From Pseudomonas rhizophila (lineage in GTDB: Bacteria; Pseudomonadota; Gammaproteobacteria; Pseudomonadales; Pseudomonadaceae), in the NCBI RefSeq assembly GCF_003033885.1, contig NZ_CP024081.1, forward strand, positions 266,232 through 330,231: a stretch of 64,000 nt of DNA. Direction: 5' to 3'. Of the stretch, positions 50,973 through 59,805 are shown piece after piece. How positions within the stretch are numbered: the stretch's first letter is position 1; every line of letters begins with the position of its first letter. Both the position numbers and the translations under genes were made by a program. The notes beneath the pieces were generated by a model, which was given only the letters and a program-made list of their open reading frames with translations, did no database searches and had not been told where the DNA came from.

Positions 50973-52509
50973 GCAGCCTCCAGTGTTGTTCAGCAATGCG
51001 TTGCAGGCACAGGCGCAATTCGCCTTCCAGGGCGCGATCCTCGATGACTGGCGGGAAATCCACGGCCAGTTGTTCGTGCATGTCGGCCAAGGCCGGCGGC
51101 AGCGGTCGGGCATCTTCGGCACGGCTGCGCAGCCACACGCCCTGGTTGGCGGCCAGCAGCGTCGCGGCGGCCACTTGTTCGGTCAGTTCCAGCACGCGGA
51201 TCGCATCCCGGGCAGCGATGGTGCCCATGCTCACTTTGTCCTGGTTGTGGCATTCGGTGGAGCGCGAGAACACGCTGGCCGGCATGGTGTTTTTCAAGGC
51301 TTCGGCGGTCCAGGCGCTGGTGCCGATCTGCACCGCCTTGAAGCCATGGTTGAGCATCGCTCGCTCGGCGCTGGCGCCGGACAGGTTGCTCGGCAAGCCG
51401 TGGTTGTAGCGTTCGTCGACCAATAGCGCGAGCTGGCGGTCCAGCAGATCGGCGACGTTGGCCACCAGGTTCTTGAGGCTGTCCATGGCAAAGGCGATAT
51501 GCCCGCCGTAGAAATGCCCGCCGTGCAGTACGCGCTCGGCTTCGGCGTCGATGATCGGGTTGTCGTTGGCGCTGTTGAGCTCGATTTCGATGAATGAACG
51601 CAGCCAGTTCAGACTGTCGGCCAGCACGCCAAGCACGTGGGGGGCGCAGCGCAGGGAGTAGCGATCCTGCAGGCGATGCAGCGGCGCGGTGGGGGCGTCG
51701 ATCGCCAGGTCCTTGCGCAGCCACGCGGCCACTTGCATTTGCCCCGGATGCGGCTTGGCGGCGAACAGGCGCTCGTCGAAGTGCTCCGGGTTGCCTTGCA
51801 GCGCGACCACGTTCAGCGCGGTGATGCGGGTTGCCAGTTGCAACAGGTAGTCGGCGCGGGCGAAGGCCAGGCAGGCCAGGCCGGTCATCACGGCGGTGCC
51901 GTTCATCAGCGCGAGGGCTTCCTTGGGCCGCAGCACCAACGGAGTCCAACCGAGTTCGCGGTGCACGTCGGCGGCCAGGCGGCGTTCGCCAGCGAACATC
52001 ACTTCCCGCTCGCCGGAGAGAGTGGCGGCGACGTAAGACAGGGGCGTCAGGTCCCCGCTGGCGCCCACCGAGCCTTCTTCCGGAATCAGCGGCAGGATGT
52101 CATGTTCGAGAAAGGCCTGGAGCCGCTCCAGCAGTTCCACGCGCACCCCGGACACGCCGTGGCACAGCGACTGCAAACGCGCGGCCAGCACGGCGCGGGT
52201 GGCCTGCGGGTCCAGCAGTTTGCCCAGGCCGCAACCGTGGAACGTATACAAGTGACGGGGCAGGGCCTCGACGTGGTGCAACGGCACGGCCACCACGCAG
52301 GAGTCGCCGTAACCGGTGGTCACGCCGTAGATCACGCCTTCCTTGTCCAGCAAAGAGTCGAGGAATTGCGCACCCTTGGCGATGCGCTGGCGGAATGCCG
52401 GATCATCCTGCAACCGCGTCTGCACCTGACGATTGGCCAGGGCCAGTACGTCCTCGATGCGCAAGGGGCGTTCGCCGAAGGTTACCGGCTCAAGAGTGGG
52501 CATCGTCAT
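50965..52509 (-). CDS. MIO-type aromatic amino acid ammonia-lyase (HAL/PAL/TAL family)
   Basis: A 514-residue lyase. The tripeptide Ala150-Ser151-Gly152 (GSVGASGDLTPLS) cyclises to the MIO electrophile. The active-site Tyr is in YGVTTGYGDS and the GHFYGGHIAF region is conserved. The substrate-selectivity pair is Phe90-His91 (YTFHGCG), which matches neither the Ser-His of histidine lyases nor the His-Leu of tyrosine lyases, so the substrate is open. In this operon it most likely makes 4-hydroxycinnamate from tyrosine as aromatic starter. Absence of hut genes nearby argues against histidine breakdown. Confidence 0.87.
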   Translation of the reverse strand: MTMPTLEPVTFGERPLRIEDVLALANRQVQTRLQDDPAFRQRIAKGAQFLDSLLDKEGVIYGVTTGYGDSCVVAVPLHHVEALPRHLYTFHGCGLGKLLDPQATRAVLAARLQSLCHGVSGVRVELLERLQAFLEHDILPLIPEEGSVGASGDLTPLSYVAATLSGEREVMFAGERRLAADVHRELGWTPLVLRPKEALALMNGTAVMTGLACLAFARADYLLQLATRITALNVVALQGNPEHFDERLFAAKPHPGQMQVAAWLRKDLAIDAPTAPLHRLQDRYSLRCAPHVLGVLADSLNWLRSFIEIELNSANDNPIIDAEAERVLHGGHFYGGHIAFAMDSLKNLVANVADLLDRQLALLVDERYNHGLPSNLSGASAERAMLNHGFKAVQIGTSAWTAEALKNTMPASVFSRSTECHNQDKVSMGTIAARDAIRVLELTEQVAAATLLAANQGVWLRSRAEDARPLPPALADMHEQLAVDFPPVIEDRALEGELRLCLQRIAEQHWRLHA

Positions 52510-53434
52510 CGGTCTTCCAGAAAGGGTAAAAGTTGAACCACTGTTGCGGTGCCTGGAGGCAATAGTGCGCCAGGCGCTGGGCGTAGAGGCCGGCCCAATG
52601 GGTGATGACCTGCTCGCGGTCGCTGCGTTTCCACACCACGGCCTCGGCGAAGGGTTCGAGGGTGACCCGATAGCGTCCCTCGTGCTTGAGGCACATCAGC
52701 AGGTTGATCGGGCATTTGAGCAGCCCGGCCAGCAGCCAGGGCCCTTGGGGAAATGCCGCCGGGCGACCCATGAAGTCCACGGTCACAGTGCGTGCGCCGT
52801 GCAGCGGTATGCGGTCGCCGGCTATCGCCAGCCACTCGCCGCGTTCCAGGCGTTCGCTCAGTTGCAGCATGATCACCGGGTCCAGCTCGCTGACCTGGAT
52901 CAGCCGCAGATGCGTGGCGCCGGCTTCCCCCAGCAAACGATTGAACTGTTCGGCGTGCTTGGTGTGCACCAGCACGTTCATGGTCACTTTCTCGCCCAGC
53001 TCGGCCAGGGCCCGGCACATTTCCAGGTTGCCCAGGTGTGCGCCCACCAGCATCTGCCCACGGCCGTCGCGCAAGTGATTGCGCAGCAATGCCGGATCGA
53101 CGATTTCGATCTGTTCCAGGCTCAGCTTGCCGTTCCAGACGTCGAGCTTGTCCAGCAGGGAGTCGGCAAACGCCATGAACTGCCCGAACACTCGCCAATG
53201 GCTTGGGCGCAGCTCGGTGCGGCCGCTCCAGTCGGCCAGGCGCTGTTGGTATTGCCAGGCTGCCTGTCGGGCGCTGCGGCCGAAAATGAAGAAGTACAGG
53301 ACGATGCCGTAGAGCAGCGGGCTCAATAAGCGGCGGCCCAATACCTTGGCGGCGAACGCGGTGAGTTTCATCAGCCAGAAACTGCCGCGCTCCTGGCGAT
53401 CAGCCCAGTGCTGCTTGTCTGTCTCAAGGCTCAT
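52490..53434 (-). CDS. LPLAT-family acyltransferase (LpxL/HtrB-like)
   Basis: A 314-residue membrane-associated acyltransferase. The HX4E-type active site is VGAHLGNLEMCRAL; later segments include LAIAGDRIPLHGARTVTVDFMGR. One hydrophobic helix near residues 35-55 (LLSPLLYGIVLYFFIFG) anchors it. It probably attaches the aryl polyene or a fatty acid to the lipid carrier. ATG 53434 overlaps the glycosyltransferase stop by four bases. Confidence 0.85.
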   Translation of the reverse strand: MSLETDKQHWADRQERGSFWLMKLTAFAAKVLGRRLLSPLLYGIVLYFFIFGRSARQAAWQYQQRLADWSGRTELRPSHWRVFGQFMAFADSLLDKLDVWNGKLSLEQIEIVDPALLRNHLRDGRGQMLVGAHLGNLEMCRALAELGEKVTMNVLVHTKHAEQFNRLLGEAGATHLRLIQVSELDPVIMLQLSERLERGEWLAIAGDRIPLHGARTVTVDFMGRPAAFPQGPWLLAGLLKCPINLLMCLKHEGRYRVTLEPFAEAVVWKRSDREQVITHWAGLYAQRLAHYCLQAPQQWFNFYPFWKTDDDAHS

Positions 53435-54165
53435 GTTCGCCACCGTCGCCAGAGAATCAGGGGGGAGCGCACCAGCATGCCGAAGAACAACCGGGTGTGC
53501 ATGCTGGAAATCAGTACGTTGTCGTGGAACAGGCGAAAGTGCGAAACCCCGTCCAAGGGGTAGTGAACCCGGGTACGCAACCAGCGCATCGGTTGATTGC
53601 GCCAGGCCAGGCGCACCAGGATGTCGGAGTCGAAATCCATGCGCTTGCCAATGTTCGCCGAATTGATCAGCGTCAGGACCGGTGGCAGGGGGTAGACCCG
53701 AAACCCGCACATCGAGTCGCGGATTTGCAGGGACAGGCTGTTGATCCAGACCATGACATGCGTCAGGTAGCGTGCATACAAGCGGCCTTTGGGCACACTC
53801 TCATCGTATTGGGGATAACCGCAGATCACCGCCTCCGGGTGAGCGCGGGATTGCTCGATGAAGTTCCTTACGTCGCCAAGATCGTGTTGCCCGTCGGCAT
53901 CGACCTGCAGGGCGTGGCTGAAGCCCAGGCGCGACGCTTCCCGCAGACCGGTCATCACCGCGCCACCCTTGCCTTGATTGACCGCCAGCCTGACCAGATG
54001 AACCTGCTCGCCCTCGGCCAGCTGCTCCAATACCGCCGCGCAGGCCGGGCTGCTGGCGTCGTCCACCAGCACGCAGGGCAAGCCGTTGGCGAGCAGTGCC
54101 TGCACCACGGTCGCGACGGCGGTTTCGTGGTTGAAGACCGGGATGACGGCGCAGGGGTTATGCAT
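53431..54165 (-). CDS. Family 2 glycosyltransferase
   Basis: A 244-residue GT-A transferase starting MHNPCAVIPVFNHETAV. Nucleotide-sugar binding is shown by VLVDDASSPA and metal binding by the DxD-like QVDADGQHD. It resembles dolichyl-phosphate-mannose synthase-type enzymes but lacks a C-terminal membrane domain. It may add a sugar to the lipid anchor of the aryl polyene. The longer open frame runs backward into the REP element at 54208, so it was cut at the Met with a family-like N-terminus. Confidence 0.87.
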   Translation of the reverse strand: MHNPCAVIPVFNHETAVATVVQALLANGLPCVLVDDASSPACAAVLEQLAEGEQVHLVRLAVNQGKGGAVMTGLREASRLGFSHALQVDADGQHDLGDVRNFIEQSRAHPEAVICGYPQYDESVPKGRLYARYLTHVMVWINSLSLQIRDSMCGFRVYPLPPVLTLINSANIGKRMDFDSDILVRLAWRNQPMRWLRTRVHYPLDGVSHFRLFHDNVLISSMHTRLFFGMLVRSPLILWRRWRT

Positions 54166-54207
54166 GGTTTGCGCCTTCCACCGATCCATTGTGAACAGGG
54201 CGCTTAT

Positions 54208-54313
54208 TGTGGCGAGGGAGCTTGCTCCCGCTCGAGTGCGCAGCACTCGCCCGGCGATTTGAAACACTTGGGGCTGCTTCGCAGCCCAGCGGGAGCAAGC
54301 TCCCTCGCCACAG
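54208..54313. repeat. Inverted repeat inside the pigment operon, GTGGCGAGGG family
   Basis: Arms TGTGGCGAGGGAGCTTGCTCCCGCT and its inverse flank about 55 bases that themselves contain CGCAGC palindromes. It fills most of the 161-base gap between the glycosyltransferase gene and the ligase gene, the only sizeable gap in the operon. It is the same type as 4799-4934. Confidence 0.85.
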
Positions 54314-54326
54314 GAGGGCGGTGCAA

Positions 54327-56006
54327 TCAATCATCGGCCACCCCCAGGACAATCCGCCCACTCGAACAGGCCGCCGTGTCATTGCGATAAGCGAAGTACA
54401 GCTTGCCGCGCTCGCGGTCGAAACGCAGGTGCAGTTGGATTTCATCGCCGGGGCGCATCAGTTGCTGGAACTTCAGCACTTCCATGCCGACGAACCGCGG
54501 CGGCAGGTCCATCAGTTGTCGGCCCAGGCTCAAGGCCCAGTCGACCTGCACCACGCCGGGGAGGACCGGTGCGGTGGGAAAGTGGCCGCTGAAATACGCC
54601 AGGTCCGGGGGCACCAGCAGTTGCAGGCTCCATTGCCCGTCGGTTTCGACCTGTTCGAGCACTTGCGGGGCTTTGGGGCGCGCAGCCATCAGCAGGGCTT
54701 CGACTTCGGCCTGGGGCAGCTTGCCTTGGGCGTTGAGCGGCAACTGCCGCAGCCAGCGCCAGCGCCGAGGCAAGGCGAGGGTTTCGCAGTGTTCGCTCAA
54801 GTGACGGCGCAAGGCCTCGGTCACGGCGCGTCGACCCAGGTTGCGCAAGGCGTGCAGGCCGCTTTCGCTCAGCACCAGCAGCGCCCCGAGGGAGGCGCGA
54901 TTTTCCTGGACCACCCCCAGTCGGGCTTCGCTGACCCAGTCGTGGGCGATCAACGCCTGTTCCAGCATGGGCAGGGAGATGCGTTTCTCTTCAAGCTTGA
55001 CGATGCGATCCAGCCGCCCGAGCAGTTCGAAGCGTCCATCCCCGGCGATCCGCGCCGCGTCGGCGGTGTGTTCCACATGGCCGGCCGGCAGATAAGGCGA
55101 GGCGATCAGCAAGGCGCCGTCACTGTCCTGGCTCAGCTTTACGTCGGCGAAGGGCTGCCATAAGCCTGCGCCCTGACGCCAGGCGATGCCGCCGGTTTCC
55201 GAACTGCCAAAGATTTCCGTCGGCCATTGCCCCAGCCGCTGGTGCAGGCTTTGGGCGGCCTCGGTCGGCAAGGCACCACCGGAGGAGAATACCCGGCGTA
55301 CGCAGCTCAAGGCTGGCCAGTCGAGGTTATCGCCCATGCGCTTGAGCAAGGCCGGGCTGGCGACCCAGGCAAAAGCCGGGTACTGACGGCTGGCGCGTTG
55401 CAGGTCTTCGGGAAAAGCCAGTTGCCGGCGCACGAATGTACGCCCGGCACACAGCGGCCACAGCACCCGAAACAGCAGGCCATAGATGTGCTGGGTGGCG
55501 ACGCTGCCGATCACGCAGGCCGGGCCCAGGTCGGTGCCCCACAATTGTTCCAGGGCCTGGACTTCGTTGCTCAACTGACGCAGATTTTTCTCGATGCGCT
55601 TGGGCTCGCCGCTTGACCCTGAGGTGCACAGGCTCAGCCAGCACTGATCGAGGTCCAGTTCAGTGGCCTCAAGGGGGGCTTGTCGCAGGTCGTCGAGACG
55701 GATGTCCGTGGGTTGATCGGTCAACCACAGGTCGACGTCCGCCGACCAGCGCTGGCGGGTCTGGGCTTGCAGGTCGGCCGGGAGCAAGACGCTGGCCCCG
55801 GCGCGCCAGGCACCGAGCAGGGCCACCGCCAGGTCGGCGGCGTCTTCCAGGTGCACCGCTATGCGCCGTACGCCGCGGGCCTGCAGACCGGCGGCCAGGC
55901 CCAGCGCCGCGTCCCGCAGTTGCGAGTGGCTCAGCGCCGGGTCGACGGCCACAGCACGGTCCGGCTGGGCGCTGAGCAACATCTGCTCAAGTGTTATCCA
56001 ATTCAT
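54327..56006 (-). CDS. Acyl/aryl-CoA (ACP) ligase fused to a FabZ-like dehydratase
   Basis: A 559-residue protein. Residues 1-440 form an AMP-binding ligase with the P-loop-like [16 protein letters not shown], the [10 protein letters not shown] motif and the hinge/lysine region [18 protein letters not shown]. Residues about 455-559 form a hotdog dehydratase-like domain with [22 protein letters not shown], the FabZ HFP...PVLPG pattern. It would activate the hydroxycinnamate starter and load it on ACP. In several aryl polyene clusters the ligase and this dehydratase are separate genes. ATG 56006 overlaps the membrane-protein stop by four bases. Confidence 0.88.
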   Translation of the reverse strand: MNWITLEQMLLSAQPDRAVAVDPALSHSQLRDAALGLAAGLQARGVRRIAVHLEDAADLAVALLGAWRAGASVLLPADLQAQTRQRWSADVDLWLTDQPTDIRLDDLRQAPLEATELDLDQCWLSLCTSGSSGEPKRIEKNLRQLSNEVQALEQLWGTDLGPACVIGSVATQHIYGLLFRVLWPLCAGRTFVRRQLAFPEDLQRASRQYPAFAWVASPALLKRMGDNLDWPALSCVRRVFSSGGALPTEAAQSLHQRLGQWPTEIFGSSETGGIAWRQGAGLWQPFADVKLSQDSDGALLIASPYLPAGHVEHTADAARIAGDGRFELLGRLDRIVKLEEKRISLPMLEQALIAHDWVSEARLGVVQENRASLGALLVLSESGLHALRNLGRRAVTEALRRHLSEHCETLALPRRWRWLRQLPLNAQGKLPQAEVEALLMAARPKAPQVLEQVETDGQWSLQLLVPPDLAYFSGHFPTAPVLPGVVQVDWALSLGRQLMDLPPRFVGMEVLKFQQLMRPGDEIQLHLRFDRERGKLYFAYRNDTAACSSGRIVLGVADD

Positions 56007-56548
56007 GGGCGGCCTCTTACCCGTTGTCGTATAAGCCATTCAATGGCAAACAGCAGCCCCATCAATCCGTAGGAAATCAGGCCGGTGTACAACATCCACC
56101 AGCTCAGCGGCGCCCAGAGGGTGAGGGCGGCGGCGAGCAAGCCGTTACACAGGAAAAACACACTCCAGACCACCGTGACCTGGCGGGTATACACCACCGC
56201 GTTGGCCGGTAGCTGCGGTTCGCGCAGGCGCGCCAGGCGCTCGACCATCGGCGGACCGTATTTCAGACTCAGGGCGAACAGCCCGAGCATGAAGGCGCTG
56301 ATCAGCACCGGATACCAGCGCAGCAGGAGCGGGCTGTCGAACAGCGCGAGCAAAACACTGAAGGCAATTGCCGTAACCGCCATCCAGCGGCTGCCGGGCC
56401 CGCTTTTACCGAGCAATGCCCGGGCCAGCCACAGGCTACCCAGCAGCAGGCCGAACTGCCATGGGGCGAAATGCTCCATGCCGAAATACACCGCAAAGGG
56501 GTACAACAGGCCCACCAGCAGCAGGCCGAGGCCAATCAGCCGGGTCAT
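56003..56548 (-). CDS. COG4648-type membrane protein of the aryl polyene cluster
   Basis: A 181-residue integral membrane protein with about six hydrophobic helices, including LIGLGLLLVGLLYPFAVYFG at the N-terminus and VVWSVFFLCNGLLAAALTLWAP later. A conserved loop, LKYGPPMVERLARLREPQLP, lies between helices. The family recurs in aryl polyene operons but its role is not known; it may anchor the biosynthetic complex. It overlaps the ACP gene upstream by four bases. Confidence 0.75.
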   Translation of the reverse strand: MTRLIGLGLLLVGLLYPFAVYFGMEHFAPWQFGLLLGSLWLARALLGKSGPGSRWMAVTAIAFSVLLALFDSPLLLRWYPVLISAFMLGLFALSLKYGPPMVERLARLREPQLPANAVVYTRQVTVVWSVFFLCNGLLAAALTLWAPLSWWMLYTGLISYGLMGLLFAIEWLIRQRVRGRP

Positions 56549-56799
56549 GCGGCCGGTTGAACCAGTCGATAGACCGCCTCGACCACGTCGTTGACGGTGC
56601 GCACCGACTTGAACTCTTCGGCGGCGATCTTCTTGCCGGTCTGGCGCTTGATGTGGTCGATCAGGTCGACCGCGTCGATGCTGTCGATTTCCAGGTCCTG
56701 ATACAGGTTCGACTCCAGCGTTACGCGCTCAGGGTCCAGCTCGAAAAGCTCGACCAGAGCATCGCGCAGGGTATTGAAAATGTCGTCACGAGTTTGCAT
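56545..56799 (-). CDS. Acyl carrier protein
   Basis: An 84-residue ACP with the phosphopantetheine site Ser40 in EIDSIDAVDLIDHI. It is shorter and more AcpP-like than its neighbour. Two ACPs are typical for this pathway. It starts nine bases after the other ACP gene. Confidence 0.92.
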   Translation of the reverse strand: MQTRDDIFNTLRDALVELFELDPERVTLESNLYQDLEIDSIDAVDLIDHIKRQTGKKIAAEEFKSVRTVNDVVEAVYRLVQPAA

Positions 56800-56808
56800 G
56801 GTCCGGTC

Positions 56809-57069
56809 TCAGGCTACGCGATTTGCAGTGACGAAGGCCGCAAGGCTTGCCACATTGCTGAAATGGTTGCGGGTGTCCTTGGCGTCGGCATCGATCTTGA
56901 TCCCGTACTCCCTCTGGATCGCCAGGCCCAGCTCCAGGGCATCCACCGAGTCCAGGCCCAGGCCTTCGCCGAACAGGGTCTGGTGGTCGCCGATATCGTC
57001 GGTGCTGATGTCCTCCAGGCCGAGGGCGTCGATGATCAGCTGTTTGATGTCATGGTGCAGATCGCTCAT
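56809..57069 (-). CDS. Acyl carrier protein
   Basis: An 86-residue ACP with attachment site Ser41 in GLDSVDALELGLAI. It overlaps the acyltransferase gene upstream by 20 bases. It and the ACP at 56545 differ strongly in sequence, so they probably serve different partners, for instance starter loading and chain extension. Confidence 0.92.
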   Translation of the reverse strand: MSDLHHDIKQLIIDALGLEDISTDDIGDHQTLFGEGLGLDSVDALELGLAIQREYGIKIDADAKDTRNHFSNVASLAAFVTANRVA

Positions 57070-57859
57070 CTTCGGCGAGCTCCTTGATGTAATAGTGATG
57101 CAGAAAATCGTTGAGCCTGCGCGAAGCCTGCGGCGCAGGGCCGAGCGCGGCGAACGCCTGTGGATCTATATCGGCCCCCACGTGGAAACTGAAGTGCACG
57201 CGGCGCTGAGGGATGCGATACCAGGGTTCGGCCTTGGTCAAAGTGGTGGGGCTGACCTTGATGGTCACCGGAGTGAGGATTTTCGCACCTCGCAGCGCGA
57301 TGGCCGCTGCGCCCCGATGAAAGGCCGGTGGTTGGCCTGGCCGAGTACGGGTGCCTTCGGGGAACACGATCAGGCTCTGGCCGTCCTGCAGGGCGTCGCT
57401 GGCGGCATCAAGCATGTCCATGCTGCCGTCGTTGCTGATGTATTGGGTCGAACGCAGCGGGCCGCGGGTGAAGGGGTTTTCCCACAGGCTCTGCTTGACC
57501 ACGCAGTTGGCGTCGCGCACCAGGCCGATCAGGAACACCACGTCGATCAGCGACGGATGGTTGGCGATGATCATTTGCCCGGGGCGACCGAGTTTCTCCG
57601 CGCCGTCGATCTGATAGGTGAGCACGCCGGTGCGGGCCATGAAACGGATAAAGAACCAGAACAATCGCCCCACAGTGCGGCGGGCTCGCAGGCGGTGGGC
57701 CTGGGCGTCGCCGGGCAGCCAGGCCAGCAATGGAAACACCAGCAATCGCAGGCACAGCCCGCCTAGCCCGAACAGGACGAAGCTTGCCGCAGTCGCGATC
57801 AGGCGCCAGTAGTAGGCGTCGCGATGTTTACCGTTCACCGGTTGCGTTGCCAGGTCCAT
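57050..57859 (-). CDS. 1-acyl-glycerol-3-phosphate acyltransferase-like (PlsC family)
   Basis: A 269-residue acyltransferase starting MDLATQPVNGKHRDAYYW. A membrane helix at about 15-45 is followed by the HX4D motif in NHPSLIDVVFLIG and the phosphate-binding FPEGTRTRPGQPP. It would acylate a lipid acceptor with the pigment or a fatty acid. Its start lies 25 bases inside the 3' end of the chain-length-factor gene. Confidence 0.88.
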   Translation of the reverse strand: MDLATQPVNGKHRDAYYWRLIATAASFVLFGLGGLCLRLLVFPLLAWLPGDAQAHRLRARRTVGRLFWFFIRFMARTGVLTYQIDGAEKLGRPGQMIIANHPSLIDVVFLIGLVRDANCVVKQSLWENPFTRGPLRSTQYISNDGSMDMLDAASDALQDGQSLIVFPEGTRTRPGQPPAFHRGAAAIALRGAKILTPVTIKVSPTTLTKAEPWYRIPQRRVHFSFHVGADIDPQAFAALGPAPQASRRLNDFLHHYYIKELAEDERSAP

Positions 57860-58554
57860 ACACGATTCTTCCAGGCATGTTGGCAGGTGGATAGGTTGTT
57901 CCGCAGCGTACGCAACAAACCCAGGGCATGGGGCCAGTCGCTGGCGGGCCTTTGACCGGCCTGGGTGGACAGGTCCAGTTGCCAATCGTCGCCTGGAGTC
58001 AACAGCAAGCCCACTGCATAGGGGAAGGGCACATCGTTGACCCAGGGAGCGTACACCTGGGGTGGCTGCTCTTCGGTGATCACCAGCAGCACCGCCGCCG
58101 CTCCCTCGTTCAGCAGCGCAACGGCTTCCAGGATCCCGTGTTCCAGCCCGTCGCCCGTGGCCGCCAGGGCGGTCATTTCGCTGGTTTCGCCGCGCAGGAT
58201 CGACCACAGGCCGATCACGGCGTTATGCACCGACAGGCTGAATTGAGTCGGCGATAACGGTTGGTTGGCTGCCAGGTCCTTGAGAATCTCAAAAGTACGC
58301 GGGGTTTCGCCGTGACGGGAAATAAAGACCAACGGCAGGTTCGACCGGCCTTCGGCCAGCGGCCAGCCCACGCTGAAGGCCATCCGCGCCAGGCGACTGA
58401 GGCGACGGCGCTGCATGGCCGGCAGAAACGAAACGTCAGGGGCGGCATCGCTGGCGGGCAACACGACCGGCTGTCGGCACCATGCCTGCCAGTCGTCCAC
58501 GCTTTCGAGCCCAGGGGCCCACGCGCGCCATTGGGCGATGTTGAAATTGATCAC
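57835..58554 (-). CDS. Ketosynthase-like chain-length factor of the aryl polyene cluster
   Basis: A 239-residue beta-ketoacyl-synthase N-terminal-like protein starting at GTG 58554 (MINFNIAQWRAWAPG), with an AGGGGTGGGG element upstream. It holds only the first half of a thiolase fold (SVHNAVIGLWSILRGE, GLEHGILEAVALLNEG) and lacks the Cys-His-His triad, as expected for a chain-length factor that pairs with a full ketosynthase. It is the first gene of the operon. A longer start at 58623 is possible, but the added residues are unlike the family. Confidence 0.82.
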   Translation of the reverse strand: MINFNIAQWRAWAPGLESVDDWQAWCRQPVVLPASDAAPDVSFLPAMQRRRLSRLARMAFSVGWPLAEGRSNLPLVFISRHGETPRTFEILKDLAANQPLSPTQFSLSVHNAVIGLWSILRGETSEMTALAATGDGLEHGILEAVALLNEGAAAVLLVITEEQPPQVYAPWVNDVPFPYAVGLLLTPGDDWQLDLSTQAGQRPASDWPHALGLLRTLRNNLSTCQHAWKNRVWTWQRNR

Positions 58555-58647
58555 AAATACACCCCACCCCTGCGGGCTTTTATTGTCACGGTTCAGTGGT
58601 TTGACCCGCGTCCAACCCTGCATGGTCTTGCGACCCAAGTGGCGCGC

Positions 58648-58676
58648 ATTATCCGGGTGCGGTTGGCTTGTAGCAA
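58648..58676 (-). promoter_or_regulatory. Sigma-70 promoter of the aryl polyene operon
   Basis: On the minus strand TTGCTA (58676-58671) and GATAAT (58653-58648) are exactly 17 bases apart, with a predicted start near 58641. It lies in the 358-base divergent gap 58555-58912 between the operon and the ParA-like gene. Confidence 0.6.
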
Positions 58677-58684
58677 ATGCTGGT

Positions 58685-58707
58685 TACATTTTGCTCAGCG
58701 AAATGTA
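58685..58707. promoter_or_regulatory. 23-bp palindrome upstream of the aryl polyene promoter
   Basis: TACATTTTGCT and AGCGAAATGTA flank a central C, with ten of eleven positions pairing. It begins nine bases upstream of the -35 box, centred near -55, where an activator dimer would bind. No regulator gene of the operon is adjacent. Confidence 0.65.
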
Positions 58708-58912
58708 CCGGTTCGTTCGTCCAGGCGCAGACAAGAGCCATTGTCGCGATTATGACGAGTATGTCTGTCGGACGTTTCTGTCACTCTCGCGCCAAGTTGA
58801 TGCTTCAGGGGTGGAAAAAACCTCCGGCGTCGTAGTCCGTCCGCAGCGAAGGTAGCGAAGGGGTATCGAGGCCTACTACACTCGGGAATCTTTGATACAC
58901 GGAGGTTTTGAC

Positions 58913-59683
58913 ATGCGGCGCGTGGTATTCAATCAGAAAGGTGGCGTGGGCAAGTCCAGCATCGCCTGCAATCTGGCAGCGGTCAGTGCCAGCGAGGGGT
59001 ATCGCACGCTGTTGGTGGACCTGGATGCCCAGGCCAATTCGACTCAATACCTGACGGGCCTTACCGGCGACGACATCCCCATGGGGATCGCCGATTTCTT
59101 CAAGCAAACCCTGTCGTCCGGGCCCTTCTCGAAAAAGAACAAGGTGGATATCTACGAAACACCGTTCGACAACCTGCACGTCATCACTGCCACCGCCGAG
59201 CTGACGGATCTGCAACCCAAGCTTGAGGCGAAACACAAGATCAACAAACTGCGCAAGTTGCTCGAAGAGCTGGGCGAGGATTACGACCGGATCTATCTGG
59301 ATACCCCGCCCGCCTTGAACTTCTATGCGGTTTCGGCACTGATCGCCGCTGATCGTGTGCTGATTCCCTTCGATTGCGACAGCTTTTCACGTCAGGCGTT
59401 GTACGGTCTGTTGGCGGAAATAGAAGAGCTCAAGGACGACCACAACGAAGGGCTCGAAGTCGAAGGCATCGTCGTCAATCAGTTCCAGGCGCGGGCCAGC
59501 CTGCCGCAGCAGATCCTTGACGAACTCATTGCCGAAGGCTTGCCGGTTTTGCCGGTGTACCTGAGCAGTTCGGTGCGCATGCGTGAATCCCATCAGGCGA
59601 GCTTGCCCCTGATCCATCTGGACCCGCGGCACAAGCTGACCCAGCAGTTCATGGAGTTGCATAGCTTGCTGGAAAGCGCCTGA
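58913..59683 (+). CDS. ParA-family ATPase
   Basis: A 256-residue Walker-type ATPase with deviant Walker A KGGVGKSS at residues 9-16 and the NQKGGVGK signature, switch [14 protein letters not shown] [10 protein letters not shown], and Walker [14 protein letters not shown] lies seven bases before the ATG. There is no parB partner beside it and it is far from any visible origin, so it is an orphan that could position some cargo. Its divergence from the pigment operon may be incidental. Confidence 0.87.
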   Translation: MRRVVFNQKGGVGKSSIACNLAAVSASEGYRTLLVDLDAQANSTQYLTGLTGDDIPMGIADFFKQTLSSGPFSKKNKVDIYETPFDNLHVITATAELTDLQPKLEAKHKINKLRKLLEELGEDYDRIYLDTPPALNFYAVSALIAADRVLIPFDCDSFSRQALYGLLAEIEELKDDHNEGLEVEGIVVNQFQARASLPQQILDELIAEGLPVLPVYLSSSVRMRESHQASLPLIHLDPRHKLTQQFMELHSLLESA

Positions 59684-59705
59684 TTGACTGGCGTATACAA
59701 GTCCA

Positions 59706-59797
59706 CTGTGGGAGCGAGCCTGCTCGCGATTGCGGTGGCACATTCAACATAGAGGTAGCCAGGCAGTCCGCTATCGCGAGCAGGCTCGCTCCCACAG
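59706..59797. repeat. REP pair (REPIN-like), GTGGGAGCGAGC family
   Basis: Inverted copies between the convergent ParA-like and trxC genes. Confidence 0.9.
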
Positions 59798-59805
59798 TGC
59801 TGAGG

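Noticed and set aside
50965..52509. Histidine ammonia-lyase (hutH) of histidine catabolism
   Set aside because: No hut genes nearby, coupling to pigment genes, and a selectivity pair unlike that of HutH.
54166..54330. Upstream extension of the glycosyltransferase
   Set aside because: The open frame runs through the inverted repeat at 54208-54313; the natural start is MHNPCAVIPVFN.
58913..59683. Chromosomal partition gene parA
   Set aside because: No parB, gidA or parS-like site beside it; the sequence is better described as an orphan ParA-family ATPase.
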